Positions 49,514 through 59,702 of a DNA stretch of 64,000 nt are shown here, one piece after another. This DNA is from Mycolicibacter acidiphilus. Its GTDB lineage: Bacteria; Actinomycetota; Actinomycetes; Mycobacteriales; Mycobacteriaceae. Every line of letters begins with the position of its first letter. Position 1 is the stretch's first letter. Below the pieces are notes generated by a model that worked only from the letters and a program-made list of their open reading frames with translations, searched no databases and was not told the origin of the DNA. The stretch spans positions 1 to 64,000 of the forward strand of contig NZ_JAHCLR010000003.1 of assembly GCF_018455725.1 (NCBI RefSeq), written 5' to 3'. The position numbers were made by a program, and so were the translations under genes.

Positions 49514-49939
49514 ATGGCCCTGAGTAAGGACGAGCGGGAACAGTTTCTGGCACAGCCGCACATCGCGGCGCTCTCGGTCGACGGCGGCACCGGCCGCGGA
49601 CCGCTGACGGTGCCGATGTGGTACCAGTACACCCCCGGTGGTGAACCGTGGGTGCTGACCGCTACCGGGTCACGCAAAGCCGGCCTGATCGAGGCCGCCG
49701 GGTGCTTCACGCTGATGGTCGAACGGGTGGAGCCGAGCCTGCGCTACGTCGCCGTGGAGGGCGCCGTCAGCCGTGTCGAACGCGGCACCGACGCCCACCA
49801 CATCGAGTTGGCGCACCGCTACCTGCCGCCGGCACGGGCGGAGAAGTATCTGGAGTTCGCCCTGTCTGAGCTGGGCGAGCAGCTGGTGATCCATCTGCGG
49901 CCGCGGCACTGGGTGTCGGCCGAGCTCGGCGCGATCTGA
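49514..49939 (+). CDS. Pyridoxamine-oxidase-fold (FDOR) protein
   Basis: The 141-residue split-barrel flavoprotein has LAQPHIAALSVDGGTGRGPL, PMWYQYTPGGEPWVLTA, and the W-V-S-A end. The fold binds FMN or F420; mycobacterial relatives use F420 as a rule. The exact substrate is unknown. It lies 27 nt after the diiron oxygenase gene. Confidence 0.85.
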   Translation: MALSKDEREQFLAQPHIAALSVDGGTGRGPLTVPMWYQYTPGGEPWVLTATGSRKAGLIEAAGCFTLMVERVEPSLRYVAVEGAVSRVERGTDAHHIELAHRYLPPARAEKYLEFALSELGEQLVIHLRPRHWVSAELGAI

Positions 49940-49943
49940 GCGG

Positions 49944-50231
49944 TCAGGCGCCACAGGCTCCAGATGGCAGCAGCAGCACCACCGGCCAGAGCACCGTCAC
50001 CTCCGCGACCGTCGCCAGTTCATAGATGCTGTCCGGTGGTATGCCGAACTGCTGCTGAGCCTGCAGTTGGATGCGTTCGACACTGTCGGGGTGGATGAAC
50101 AGCCAGCCCACCCCGGCGACGACGTAGCCGAACGACAGCCACAGCGCAACTTCGAGCCACGCCGCGACGCTGACCCGGCGGGCCAGCAGACGCGAAATCC
50201 CCCGAAACCGCGGGGTTTCGGGGGATTCCAC
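49944..50231 (-). CDS. Small membrane protein downstream of fadB
   Basis: The 95-residue frame from GTG 50231 contains two hydrophobic helices (about residues 24-43 and 73-90) and a soluble loop [20 protein letters not shown]. It lies just past the fadB stop (50246). Its first codons coincide with the fadB terminator-like hairpin (50196-50227), so translation may be affected, or the true start may be different. Family not recognised. Confidence 0.6.
   Translation of the reverse strand: MESPETPRFRGISRLLARRVSVAAWLEVALWLSFGYVVAGVGWLFIHPDSVERIQLQAQQQFGIPPDSIYELATVAEVTVLWPVVLLLPSGACGA
50196..50227 (-). terminator. Stem-loop after fadB
   Basis: AATCCCCCGAAACC (50196-50209) and GGTTTCGGGGGATT (50214-50227) make a perfect 14-bp stem with a 4-nt loop, starting 18 nt after the fadB stop on the minus strand. 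It looks like a rho-independent terminator without a clear U tract, yet it lies at the start of a downstream reading frame. Confidence 0.75.
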
Positions 50232-50245
50232 GTCGTGTCGCCGGG

Positions 50246-52378
50246 TTAGAGCAGCGACGCCGGCGGCTCGAACCGCTCGCCGTAGCGGGCGGCCAGCTCC
50301 TTGGCGCGGGCCACGAACGCCGCCTGGCCACCGGGGTAGCCGACGATGTACTGGTGGGTGCCACCGGTCCACGGCGGGAACCCGATCCCCATGATCGCGC
50401 CGATGTTCGCGTCGGCGGTCGAGGTCAGCACACCCTCGTCGAGGCACTTCTGGGTCTCCAGCGCCTCGGCGAACAGCATCCGGTCGACCATGTCCTGGAA
50501 CGGCATGTCCTTGGAACCGGAGTTGAACGTCTCCGCCAGGCCCGGCCACAGGTTGGTGCGCTTGCCGTCGACGTACTCGTAGAAGCCGGCACCCTTCAGA
50601 CGGCCGGAGCGGCCGAGCTCGATCATCTTCTCGACGACGATCTCGTTCATCTGCTTGGTGTAGCTGCCGCCGGCCGCCTCGATGCCCTCGCGGGTGGCGA
50701 CGGCGATCTTGTGCATCAGCTCCAGGTTCAGCTCGTCGGAGAGCTGCAGCGGCGCGGCCGGGTAGCCGGCCTGCTGACCGGCCTGCTCGATGCTGGCCGG
50801 CTCCACACCCTCGCCCAGCATCGCCAGCGCCTCGTTGATGAAGGTGCCGATGACGCGGGAGGTGTAGAAGCCGCGGCTGTCGTTGACCACGATCGGCGTC
50901 TTGCGGATCGCCAGCACGTAGTCGAACACCCGGGCCAGCGCTTCGTCGGAGGTCTTCTCACCGCGGATGATCTCCACCAGCGGCATCTTGTCGACCGGGG
51001 AGAAGAAGTGGATCCCGACGAAGTCCTCCTGGCGCTTCACACCGGTAGCCAGACCGGTGATCGGCAGGGTGGAGGTGTTGGAGCCCAGCAGCGCGTTCGG
51101 CTCGACGATGTCCTCGATCTCCTGGAACACCTTGTGCTTGAGTTCCTGGTTCTCGAAGACGGCCTCGATGACGAAGTCGACACCCTTGAGGTCGGCCGGG
51201 TCGGCGGCCGGGGTGATCCGGGCCAGCAGCGCCGCGGACTTCTCCTCGGTGGTCTTGCCGCGAGACAGCGCCTTGGCCTCGAGCTTCTCCGAGTAGCCCT
51301 TGCCGCGCTGCGCGGCCTCCAGCGAGACGTCCTTGAGCACCACGTCGTAGCCGGCCTTCGCCGACACGTACGCGATCCCGGCGCCCATCATCCCGGCGCC
51401 CAGCACGGCGATCTTCTTGATCGGCACCTGGGCGATGCCCTCGGGCCGGCTGCCGCCGCCGTTGATGTGCTGCAGGTCGAAGAAGAACGCCTGGATCATG
51501 TTCTTCGCGACGTTGCCGGTGACCAGCTTGGTGAAGTAGCGGCTCTCGATGCGGCTGGCGGTGTCGAAGTCGACCGCCGCCCCCTCGACCGCGGCGTCCA
51601 TGATCGCGCGCGGCGCGGGCATCGGGGCGCCCTTGAGCTGCTTCTTCAGGATCGCCGGGAACGCGGGCAGGTTGGCCGCCAGCGCCGGGGTGGACGGGGT
51701 GCCGCCGGGGATCTTGTAGCCCTTGACGTCCCAGGGCTGCACACCCTTGTCCGGGTTGGCCTTGATCCACGCCTTGGCGGCGGGCACCAGCTCGTCGACG
51801 GTGTCGACCAGCTCGTCGACCAGGCCGACCTCCTTGGCCTTGGCCGGGTTGAACCGGGTGCCCTGGCTCAGCACGGTCATGAAGGCGTTCTGGATGCCGA
51901 GCATCCGCACGGTGCGGGTGACGCCGCCGCCGCCGGGCAGCAGGCCCAGGGTGACCTCGGGCAGGCCGAGCTGGCTGCCCTTGACGTTGGCCGCGATGCG
52001 GTGGTGACAGGCCAGGGCGATCTCCAGGCCGCCGCCGAGCGCGGCGCCGTTGATCGCGGCGACGACCGGCTTGCCCAGGGTCTCCAGGGCGCGCAGGTCG
52101 CGCTTGATGTTCTCGACCTTGTCGAACGCCAGCTGCGCCTGGTCCGGGGTGATCTGGATCATCGCCTTGAGGTCACCGCCGGCGAAGAAGGTCTTCTTCG
52201 CGCTGGTGATGACGACGCCGGTGATCGAGTCCTTCTCCGCGACCAGCTTCTCCACGGTGTTGTGCATGGACTCGCTGTAGTGCTCGTTCATCACGTTGGC
52301 CGACCCGGTCGGGTCGTCCAGCGTCAGCGTGACGATGCCGTCGGCATCCTTGTCCCACTGGATGGTGTTCTCTGCCAT
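50246..52378 (-). CDS. fadB: FadB, trifunctional-type enoyl-CoA hydratase/3-hydroxyacyl-CoA dehydrogenase
   Basis: The 710-residue protein has an N-terminal crotonase domain (1-200) with [21 protein letters not shown] middle NAD-binding domain follows (about 330-520) with [21 protein letters not shown], quoted in part, and [15 protein letters not shown]. The C-terminal dehydrogenase helical domain ends with a GFPPWTGG motif. ATG 52378 is chosen ([20 protein letters not shown]). It works with FadA in fatty-acid beta-oxidation, and lies 32 nt after it. M. tuberculosis FadB is 720 residues. Confidence 0.95.
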   Translation of the reverse strand: MAENTIQWDKDADGIVTLTLDDPTGSANVMNEHYSESMHNTVEKLVAEKDSITGVVITSAKKTFFAGGDLKAMIQITPDQAQLAFDKVENIKRDLRALETLGKPVVAAINGAALGGGLEIALACHHRIAANVKGSQLGLPEVTLGLLPGGGGVTRTVRMLGIQNAFMTVLSQGTRFNPAKAKEVGLVDELVDTVDELVPAAKAWIKANPDKGVQPWDVKGYKIPGGTPSTPALAANLPAFPAILKKQLKGAPMPAPRAIMDAAVEGAAVDFDTASRIESRYFTKLVTGNVAKNMIQAFFFDLQHINGGGSRPEGIAQVPIKKIAVLGAGMMGAGIAYVSAKAGYDVVLKDVSLEAAQRGKGYSEKLEAKALSRGKTTEEKSAALLARITPAADPADLKGVDFVIEAVFENQELKHKVFQEIEDIVEPNALLGSNTSTLPITGLATGVKRQEDFVGIHFFSPVDKMPLVEIIRGEKTSDEALARVFDYVLAIRKTPIVVNDSRGFYTSRVIGTFINEALAMLGEGVEPASIEQAGQQAGYPAAPLQLSDELNLELMHKIAVATREGIEAAGGSYTKQMNEIVVEKMIELGRSGRLKGAGFYEYVDGKRTNLWPGLAETFNSGSKDMPFQDMVDRMLFAEALETQKCLDEGVLTSTADANIGAIMGIGFPPWTGGTHQYIVGYPGGQAAFVARAKELAARYGERFEPPASLL

Positions 52379-52410
52379 AGGTTTTCCCGTTTCTCTTCCG
52401 CTTGGATGTC

Positions 52411-53619
<1,209 letters not shown>

Positions 53620-53719
53620 GGCTGGAATTCCTCTTCAATTTCGGGTTCGACGTGGGTTGTTCGATTACGTCTGCTGGGAGAGTAGTCCCCTGTCAGCCAC
53701 CCTAACAGGGACCCCCTAT

Positions 53720-53733
53720 CAACCGGATGGTTG
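53720..53733. promoter_or_regulatory. Palindrome upstream of fadA, possible TetR-type operator
   Basis: CAACCGGATGGTTG has perfect 5-bp arms around GGAT. It lies between fadA and the divergent DUF2628 gene, 100 nt from fadA and 60 nt from the other. A second weaker pair, CCCTGT (53688-53693) and ACAGGG (53705-53710), lies nearby. Confidence 0.45.
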
Positions 53734-53792
53734 GGAGGCGGCGACGGTCGCACCGGCCGGCCGGAACAAGACGGCTGCCTACACTGCTGCCC

Positions 53793-54197
53793 ATGACCGA
53801 TGCCCCGACCTCCGAGAGCCTTTCCCCGTCCTGGCAGCAGCGCTTCGCGTTCTTCGACGCCTACGGCCTGCCGACGTCGTCGCCGGAGGCGCGGGCCGCT
53901 TTCAAGGCGCTGCCGTGGCGCGAGCGGATGCGGATCAACTCGAATTTCCTTGCGTTCGTGTTCTTCCCGTTCTACTTCTTCGTCAAAGGCATGTGGCGCA
54001 AGGGCCTGGTGTGGGCCGGGGCGGCGATCGCCGCCGGGACGCTGGGCGTGGCCGCCGACGTCAGCGACCAGATCCTGCGGGCGATCGGCCTCGGTTTCGC
54101 CGCTGGCGCCATGACCACCGCCAACTGGGCCTATTACCTGCACGCGGTCAGGGGCAGCCAGTCCTGGAACATCTTCGAGGGGTTCGGGCGCCGCTGA
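53793..54197 (+). CDS. DUF2628 membrane protein
   Basis: The 134-residue product has an N-terminal amphipathic region (WQQRFAFFDAYG) and then hydrophobic helices at about 48-65, 73-90 and 96-115. It matches the DUF2628 pattern. Start is ATG 53793. Function is unknown. dapC begins 36 nt downstream. Confidence 0.82.
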   Translation: MTDAPTSESLSPSWQQRFAFFDAYGLPTSSPEARAAFKALPWRERMRINSNFLAFVFFPFYFFVKGMWRKGLVWAGAAIAAGTLGVAADVSDQILRAIGLGFAAGAMTTANWAYYLHAVRGSQSWNIFEGFGRR

Positions 54198-54233
54198 GCG
54201 AACTGAGCGCACCGGCTCCTAAGCTGGCCGATT

Positions 54234-55430
54234 ATGACGGTGTCGCGGCTGCAGCCCTATGCCACCACGATCTTCGCGGAGATGTCGGCGCTGGCCGCAA
54301 GGATCGGCGCGGTCAACCTGGGCCAGGGCTTCCCCGACGAGGACGGCCCGCCGGCGATGCTGCAGGCCGCGTGCGACGCGATCGATCAGGGGATCAACCA
54401 GTACCCACCCGGGCCGGGGATCCCGGCGCTGCGGGAAGCCGTTGCGGCGCAACGTAAGCGGCGCCACGGTGTCGACTACGACCCGGAGACCGAGGTGCTG
54501 GTGACGGTCGGCGCCACCGAGGCGATCGCCGCGGCGGTGTTCGGGCTGGTCGAACCGGGCTCGGAGGTGCTGCTGATCGAGCCGTTCTACGACTCCTACT
54601 CCCCGGTGGTCGCGATGGCCGGCTGCCGACGGGTCAGCGTCCCGCTGGTTGCCGACGGCCGCGGTTTCGCTCTGGATGTCGACGCGTTGCGTCGCGCGGT
54701 CACCCCCGCCACCCGGGCGCTGATCGTCAACTCCCCGCACAACCCGACCGGGATGGTGCTGTCCGACGCCGAACTGGCCGCGATCGCCGAGATCGCGGTC
54801 TCAGCCGACCTGCTGGTGATCTCCGACGAGGTCTACGAGCACCTGGTCTACCCGGGCCGCAGCCATCGGGCGATCGCCGGCCTGCCCGGCATGGCACAGC
54901 GCACGGTGACGATCTCCAGTGCGGCGAAGATGTTCAACTGCACCGGCTGGAAGATCGGCTGGGCCTGCGGGCCGGCGGAGTTGATCGCCGGCGTCCGGGC
55001 GGCCAAGCAGTATCTGAGCTACGTCGGCGGGGCGCCGTTTCAGCCGGCGGTGGCACTCGCACTGAACACCGGCGACGACTGGGTGGCGCAGTTGCGCGCG
55101 ACGATGCAGGCCCGACGGGACCGGCTCTCGGCCGGGCTGCAGCGGATCGGCTTCGACGTGCACGACAGTTTCGGCACGTATTTCCTCTGCGCCGACCCGC
55201 GCCCGCTCGGGTACGACGACAGCACGGCGTTCTGCGCGGAGTTGCCGCATCGCGCCGGGGTTGCGGCGATCCCGATGTCGGCCTTCTGCGTACCGGACGC
55301 GGGGAGGAACGACTGGAATCACCTGGTGCGGTTCACGTTCGTCAAACCCGACGCCACCCTCGACGAGGCGCTGCGGCGGCTGGAGGCGCTGCGTCCGATC
55401 ACGGCTGGGGATTCGCCGCGCCGCCCATGA
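54234..55430 (+). CDS. dapC: DapC, N-succinyldiaminopimelate aminotransferase
   Basis: The 398-residue class I PLP aminotransferase has the PLP Lys in SSAAKMFNCTGWKIGWACG, VNSPHNPTGMVLSDAEL, ISDEVYEHLVYPG and FTFVKPDATLDEALRRLEAL. It is syntenic with M. tuberculosis DapC (Rv0858c, 397 residues) and would act in lysine and meso-diaminopimelate synthesis for the cell wall. The start is ATG 54234. Its 3' end overlaps the convergent START gene by 32 nt. Confidence 0.92.
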   Translation: MTVSRLQPYATTIFAEMSALAARIGAVNLGQGFPDEDGPPAMLQAACDAIDQGINQYPPGPGIPALREAVAAQRKRRHGVDYDPETEVLVTVGATEAIAAAVFGLVEPGSEVLLIEPFYDSYSPVVAMAGCRRVSVPLVADGRGFALDVDALRRAVTPATRALIVNSPHNPTGMVLSDAELAAIAEIAVSADLLVISDEVYEHLVYPGRSHRAIAGLPGMAQRTVTISSAAKMFNCTGWKIGWACGPAELIAGVRAAKQYLSYVGGAPFQPAVALALNTGDDWVAQLRATMQARRDRLSAGLQRIGFDVHDSFGTYFLCADPRPLGYDDSTAFCAELPHRAGVAAIPMSAFCVPDAGRNDWNHLVRFTFVKPDATLDEALRRLEALRPITAGDSPRRP

Positions 55431-55851
55431 CCCGCTGACGTAGCCGCTCGGTGGCGGTCTGCAGCACCAGCTTGCTGGCCCGCCGCACCAGGAACCCCGG
55501 GATCGGCCCGGAGGGTTCGACGGTGATGTCGAAGCGCACCCGGGTCTGATCGACGCCCTCACGTTTGAGGGTGTATTCGACGTGCTGACCGCGCTGCTGT
55601 GCGGTCGCCTTGGCGTCCCAGATCATCCAGTCCGGGCCCCAGTGGTACTCCAGGATCTCGTGATCCACCAGGCCGAGCACCTTGATGGTTGCGCGGACAT
55701 GGTGGGGGCGGCCGTCGGCGTAGGAGTCGAGCACCTCCATCCGCTTGTGCACCGGTGACCACGACACCAGGTCGGTCACATCGGCGAGCGCATCCAGGAT
55801 CGCCTCCGGCGGCGCGTCGATCACGATCTCGCGAGATGCCCGGACCGCCAT
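55399..55851 (-). CDS. SRPBCC/START-domain protein (Rv0857-like)
   Basis: The 150-residue product begins VRASREIVIDAPPEAILDAL and has VDHEILEYHWGPDWMIWDAK and EYTLKREGVDQTRVRFDITVEP. The C-terminal helix includes ATERLRQRVMGG. Mycobacterial relatives are of unknown function. It shares 1 nt with the next paralogue (TGATG), so the two are coupled. It is the last of three tandem paralogues. Confidence 0.87.
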   Translation of the reverse strand: MAVRASREIVIDAPPEAILDALADVTDLVSWSPVHKRMEVLDSYADGRPHHVRATIKVLGLVDHEILEYHWGPDWMIWDAKATAQQRGQHVEYTLKREGVDQTRVRFDITVEPSGPIPGFLVRRASKLVLQTATERLRQRVMGGAANPQP

Positions 55852-56309
55852 CAGGTTCCCGACTTCCCCGTTGCCAGCACCGTCATCACCCGGGACCGAA
55901 GCCCGTCGGTCGCTGCGGTCAGAACCTGGTTGCGGGCGCGGTTGACCAGGAATCCCGGCAGCAGCGCCGACGGCTCCCAGGTGACCGCGAACTCCACCCG
56001 GGTCCGGTCAGGCTCCTCGGCATGCAGCGTGTACTCGCCGTGCTGCCCGTGCTGGTGGAAGGTTGCGATCGCGTCCCACAGAACCCAATCCGGGCCCCAT
56101 TGAAACTCCAGCAGTTCCCGATCGACCAAGCCGACCACCTTGATCGTGACCTTCACGCGATGCGGTCTGCCGTCCGGGAACCGGTCGACGATCTCGGCGC
56201 TCCGGTGGATCGACGACCACGTGGGTACCGCGTCGAAATCCGCGATGACGTCGAGGATTCTCTCCAACGGCGCATCGATGACGATCTCCCGCGATGCCCG
56301 AACAGCCAC
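55851..56309 (-). CDS. SRPBCC/START-domain protein (Rv0856-like)
   Basis: The 152-residue paralogue of its neighbours reads VRASREIVIDAPLERILDVI, WGPDWVLWDAIATFHQHG, then GEYTLHAEEPDRTRVEFAVT and a C-terminal helix LTAATDGLRSRVMTVLA. The start is GTG 56309. It lies 53 nt after the third paralogue. Confidence 0.87.
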   Translation of the reverse strand: MAVRASREIVIDAPLERILDVIADFDAVPTWSSIHRSAEIVDRFPDGRPHRVKVTIKVVGLVDRELLEFQWGPDWVLWDAIATFHQHGQHGEYTLHAEEPDRTRVEFAVTWEPSALLPGFLVNRARNQVLTAATDGLRSRVMTVLATGKSGT

Positions 56310-56362
56310 TACCTTGAGCCTAGTCCCGACGCCGGTCGCCGGCAGGGTTTCAACGGCCCCGG

Positions 56363-56806
56363 TCAGCGACCCTTTTTGATCTTGATGACCTGGTCGCGCA
56401 GGCCGTCGGTCGCGGTCTTCATGCCGCCCTTGAGCGTGCTCTTGAGCAGGAAGCCCGGCAGTGGGATCGACGGGTCGACGTTCATGTCGAAGCGGACCTT
56501 GGTCTTGTCCCCCTGCGGGGTGAGCGTGTACTTGGCGTCCTGCGCCTTGAGCTGGCCGGCGGAGATCAGCGTCCAGCCGACGCTGTCGGCGGCCCAGGTG
56601 TACTCGATGACCTGTTCGTCGGTGAGGCCGGCAGCCTTGATCCGGATCCGCACCCGGCGCGGCCGGCCGTCGTCGTGGGTGTCGAGCACCTCGGCGCTCT
56701 GGTACTGCGGCGACCAGTCCGGGACCGAGGCGACGTCGGCGATGACGTCCAAGATCTCCTCGGGGCTCGCTTCGATGACGACTTCGCGGGAATCCTTCAC
56801 AGCCAT
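56363..56806 (-). CDS. SRPBCC/START-domain protein, Rv0854 orthologue
   Basis: The 147-residue paralogue reads VKDSREVVIEASPEEILDVI and VRFDMNVDPSIPLPGFLLKS. Length equals M. tuberculosis Rv0854. It is first of the three tandem genes. Rv0855 (far) is missing between Rv0854 and Rv0856 here. Confidence 0.9.
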   Translation of the reverse strand: MAVKDSREVVIEASPEEILDVIADVASVPDWSPQYQSAEVLDTHDDGRPRRVRIRIKAAGLTDEQVIEYTWAADSVGWTLISAGQLKAQDAKYTLTPQGDKTKVRFDMNVDPSIPLPGFLLKSTLKGGMKTATDGLRDQVIKIKKGR

Positions 56807-56866
56807 GGCTGCACCATAGTCAGGCAGTTGGAGGCGCGCGGGGATTTACGCGCCGGAGGTGGCACG

Positions 56867-57208
56867 ATGGACGTCATGCGAATGATCTCCACCGGCGCCG
56901 GAATCGCCATGGCGATTGCGTCCCTCACCGTGCTACCGGCCGCACACGCCGACGACGCCAGCTACCTGGCCAAGGTCGACCAGTCCGGCGTGGCGGTCCC
57001 CGTCACCGACACCGTCAAGCTGTCCTCCGGCCGCTACGTCTGCGCGCTGCTCCGGATGTACGGCCAGACCGGCACCTACCGGTCCGGCACCTCGTCGGGC
57101 GACCTGGTCCGCCAGCTCACCAACACGTTCTACTACAGCCCGGAGGCCGCGGACGTTCAGATCGACGCCGCCCAGACCGAACTGTGCCCCGACACCCTGC
57201 GCCGCTGA
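56867..57208 (+). CDS. Secreted DUF732 protein, second copy
   Basis: The 113-residue product has a signal peptide (ending VLPAAHA-DDA) and two cysteines (YVCALLRMYG and LCPDTL) as in the family. Its length equals the other DUF732 protein at 22157-22498, but sequence identity is low. It faces the PecA-like gene with a 1-nt gap. Confidence 0.86.
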   Translation: MDVMRMISTGAGIAMAIASLTVLPAAHADDASYLAKVDQSGVAVPVTDTVKLSSGRYVCALLRMYGQTGTYRSGTSSGDLVRQLTNTFYYSPEAADVQIDAAQTELCPDTLRR

Positions 57209-57209
57209 G

Positions 57210-58271
57210 TCACTGCGGCAGTTGGTCGAAGATCGTCTGACCGACGCCGCTCGGCGAGTTCGAGATGTAGACGGGGTTCTGCGCGAACAGGATGTTCCCG
57301 GTGTTGACGCTGTTCAGGTAGGAGTCGAGGGTGCTGCCGCCGGTGACGATGGGGTCGTCGTCGAAGCCGGTCGGGATATAGGAGTACAGCAGCGTCGCGC
57401 CGTCGGCGGTGTACACCGAGATGCGCGTCTGCATGTCGAGGTACTGCAGGTTCCCGATTCCGAGGTGGGTGGCGACGTCGGCGGGGATCACCGACGCGGG
57501 GAATTCGCCGAACTTTCCACCGGAATCGATGACGGCGGTGATCTGCTGCAGCGGACCGTCGTTGAACTGCACGGTGAGCTGTGCGCCCGGCGCCCCCTCG
57601 ACCACGGCCCGCACCGGCAGCGGGTTCGGACCGAACTGCAGCAGGTGCTGCGGCTCGTCGATCAGCACACCGTCGCTGAGGTTTCCGGGCATTGCGGCGG
57701 TCATCGGCTCGGACTCCGGCCCGACCTGGTTCACGCCGATGCCGAGCAGGCCCTCCGCGGGCAGCAGCGGCGCGGTGAACGACGCCGGGAACGTGAAGAA
57801 GACCGCGTCGATGGTGGTCGGATTGCTGACCAGGCCGTTGCCGAAGTCGACGGTCTCCGGGATCTGCAGGTAGAAGAAGTAGTTGCCGCCGCCCATTTCG
57901 GACATGCCGATGCCGGTCGGGAAGGCCAGTTGCTGCCAGCCCAGGTCCCAGATCGGGACGATGACGCCGGCCGACCCGGTGTCGACCACCAGTGGCACGG
58001 TCGGTCCGCCGCCGATCGAGACGTCGACCACCGGTTCCTGGCCGTGAATGGTCTCCACCACCTGCAGCGGCACCGCGCCGTACGGCAGTGCGGTCCCGTC
58101 GGCGGCAGCGGCCCCGGCCAGGTCCGCATCCGGCACCGCGAACCACGTCGACGGGTCCAACAGCTGGTCGAAGTCGAAGTCGGCCCGCGCCGACGGGACC
58201 AGCCCGAACGCCACGGACACGCCCAACACGGCGCCGACGAACCGACGTGTCCCTGCGCCGTGACCCGACAT
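57210..58271 (-). CDS. PecA-like secreted aspartic protease without PE domain
   Basis: The 353-residue product from ATG 58271 has a Sec-type signal (residues 12-33, GAVLGVSVAFGLVPSARA-DF). The pepsin-like halves have VVDTGSAGVIVP (first Asp, near residue 100) and AVIDSGGKFGEFP (second Asp, near 250), plus TLDSYLNS and the PecA-type end NPVYISNS. In M. tuberculosis PecA (Rv1983) this protease domain is joined to a PE secretion domain and cleaves PE_PGRS proteins. Here the PE domain is replaced by a plain signal peptide. Confidence 0.87.
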   Translation of the reverse strand: MSGHGAGTRRFVGAVLGVSVAFGLVPSARADFDFDQLLDPSTWFAVPDADLAGAAAADGTALPYGAVPLQVVETIHGQEPVVDVSIGGGPTVPLVVDTGSAGVIVPIWDLGWQQLAFPTGIGMSEMGGGNYFFYLQIPETVDFGNGLVSNPTTIDAVFFTFPASFTAPLLPAEGLLGIGVNQVGPESEPMTAAMPGNLSDGVLIDEPQHLLQFGPNPLPVRAVVEGAPGAQLTVQFNDGPLQQITAVIDSGGKFGEFPASVIPADVATHLGIGNLQYLDMQTRISVYTADGATLLYSYIPTGFDDDPIVTGGSTLDSYLNSVNTGNILFAQNPVYISNSPSGVGQTIFDQLPQ

Positions 58272-58406
58272 ACCGCCAACTTCCGGAACTCTGATGACCG
58301 CCGTCCGCGCAACGCCTCGGAATCGCGAACCAGGCTGAACGTACCTCAAAGTTACTCAGTATTCTATTAGGAGAACTCTGGGAATCTCGGGCGCTACCAT
58401 CTGCGT

Positions 58407-58811
58407 ATGAAATCGATCACTCGCCGGGTCCGTGGACTGTCCGCCGTCGCCGTCCTGGGTGTTGTCGCACCCCTCATCGCGCCCGCGCCGGCGTACGCCG
58501 CGATCCCGATCGTGTTCGAACTGACCGGAACCTTCACCGAGGGTGTGCTGGTGTCGTATATAGGCGCCGACGGCCAGCCGGAGGTGACGACTGTCGGCCT
58601 GCCGTGGTCGACGGCGTTCGACTACAACGGCGACGCACGGTCGCTGACCTTCACCGGCTCGCATCCGGGCGACGCCCCGGGGTCGATCACCTGCCGGGTC
58701 TCGGTCAACGGGCGAACCATCGTGTCGCACACCAACAATGTGCCCGCCCCGGCCGTGAAGGGCGCCACCTGCAACATCGTCAACCTGGGTAAGGGCTACA
58801 TCGGCAACTGA
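58407..58811 (+). CDS. Secreted MmpS-like domain protein
   Basis: The 134-residue product has a signal peptide (residues 1-31, LIAPAPAYAA cleavage) and a beta-sandwich domain with VFELTGTFTEGVLVSYIGAD and VGLPWSTAFDY, ending in two Cys (ITCRVSVNG and CNIVNLG). This is the MmpS C-terminal pattern (LPW and disulfide), but without the transmembrane helix that MmpS has and without an MmpL neighbour. Function is unknown. Confidence 0.8.
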   Translation: MKSITRRVRGLSAVAVLGVVAPLIAPAPAYAAIPIVFELTGTFTEGVLVSYIGADGQPEVTTVGLPWSTAFDYNGDARSLTFTGSHPGDAPGSITCRVSVNGRTIVSHTNNVPAPAVKGATCNIVNLGKGYIGN

Positions 58812-58814
58812 CCG

Positions 58815-59480
58815 CTAATCGGCCAGGGTGAACCCGGCGCCCGAACCGCCCCGGGTGTTCACGTCGTCGAGGATCGCACTGAACGACACGATCCCCGACG
58901 CCGGCTGGGCCAGTGGCGCGACCGGAACGGAGCCGTCGGGGACCATGCCGACGATCAGGTCGTCGACCGTGACCGGCGCCCCGTCATCGCCCGGCTGCCA
59001 CCACTCGTTGCCGTCGGGGTTCACCGCGCCGGAGTCACCGTCCCAGCAGGTGACACCGGTGACGTGGCCGAGCATGCAGGCCTGCTGCGCGTGACCGGGG
59101 TCGGTGTCGACGCCCTTGATCGCAAAGCCCTCGTAGTTGCGGATGCCGGCCACCTTGGCGGGATCGAATTCGATCACCGCGTAGCCGAGACCGTCGTCGG
59201 TGGCCGTCACCGTGCCGACGACGCCCTCGTCGTCGGCGCCGTCGACGACGACGGGTGCGCCCACTCCCCCGCAGTGCGCGGCGGTGAAGCCGATCAGCCG
59301 GCCCGCGTCGTCGTATCCGATCGCGGTCAGCGTGCACAGCGTGTCGCCGTTGAGTGCGATCCCGGCTCCACCGCCGAGCAGCAGCTTGTCACTGGCCGTC
59401 GCGGTGGTCGGCAGGACGGTGGCCGCGATCACGGCGGCGACGGCGATTGCGGCCGTAAGCGGTGGGAATCCAAGGCGCAC
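58815..59480 (-). CDS. Secreted trypsin-like serine protease
   Basis: The 221-residue product from GTG 59480 has a hydrophobic export signal (residues 10-30) and an S1-type core: FTAAHC for the catalytic His and CWDGDSGAV for the catalytic Ser, with Cys pairs. The Asp of the triad cannot be placed by eye. It resembles the small exported Rv1815-type proteases of mycobacteria. It converges on the MmpS-like gene with a 3-nt gap. The start is uncertain. Confidence 0.8.
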   Translation of the reverse strand: MRLGFPPLTAAIAVAAVIAATVLPTTATASDKLLLGGGAGIALNGDTLCTLTAIGYDDAGRLIGFTAAHCGGVGAPVVVDGADDEGVVGTVTATDDGLGYAVIEFDPAKVAGIRNYEGFAIKGVDTDPGHAQQACMLGHVTGVTCWDGDSGAVNPDGNEWWQPGDDGAPVTVDDLIVGMVPDGSVPVAPLAQPASGIVSFSAILDDVNTRGGSGAGFTLAD

Positions 59481-59702
59481 AGCGGCCAAGTCTATGAGCA
59501 CGTCGACGACGGAACCGTCCACCGCTTGGCCGGCCACCACCCGCCACCGGACGCCAATCACCACAGGAGGCGGGGCACCGACTCGCCCGCACCCACCACG
59601 GACGCGGTTGTCGACGCCTGACGCCTCACCACCCTTTCGTAACTTTCGCAACTTCGTTAGACTGGTCGCATTCCGAGGGTGGGACGAAAAGTGAGGTGAC
59701 CG

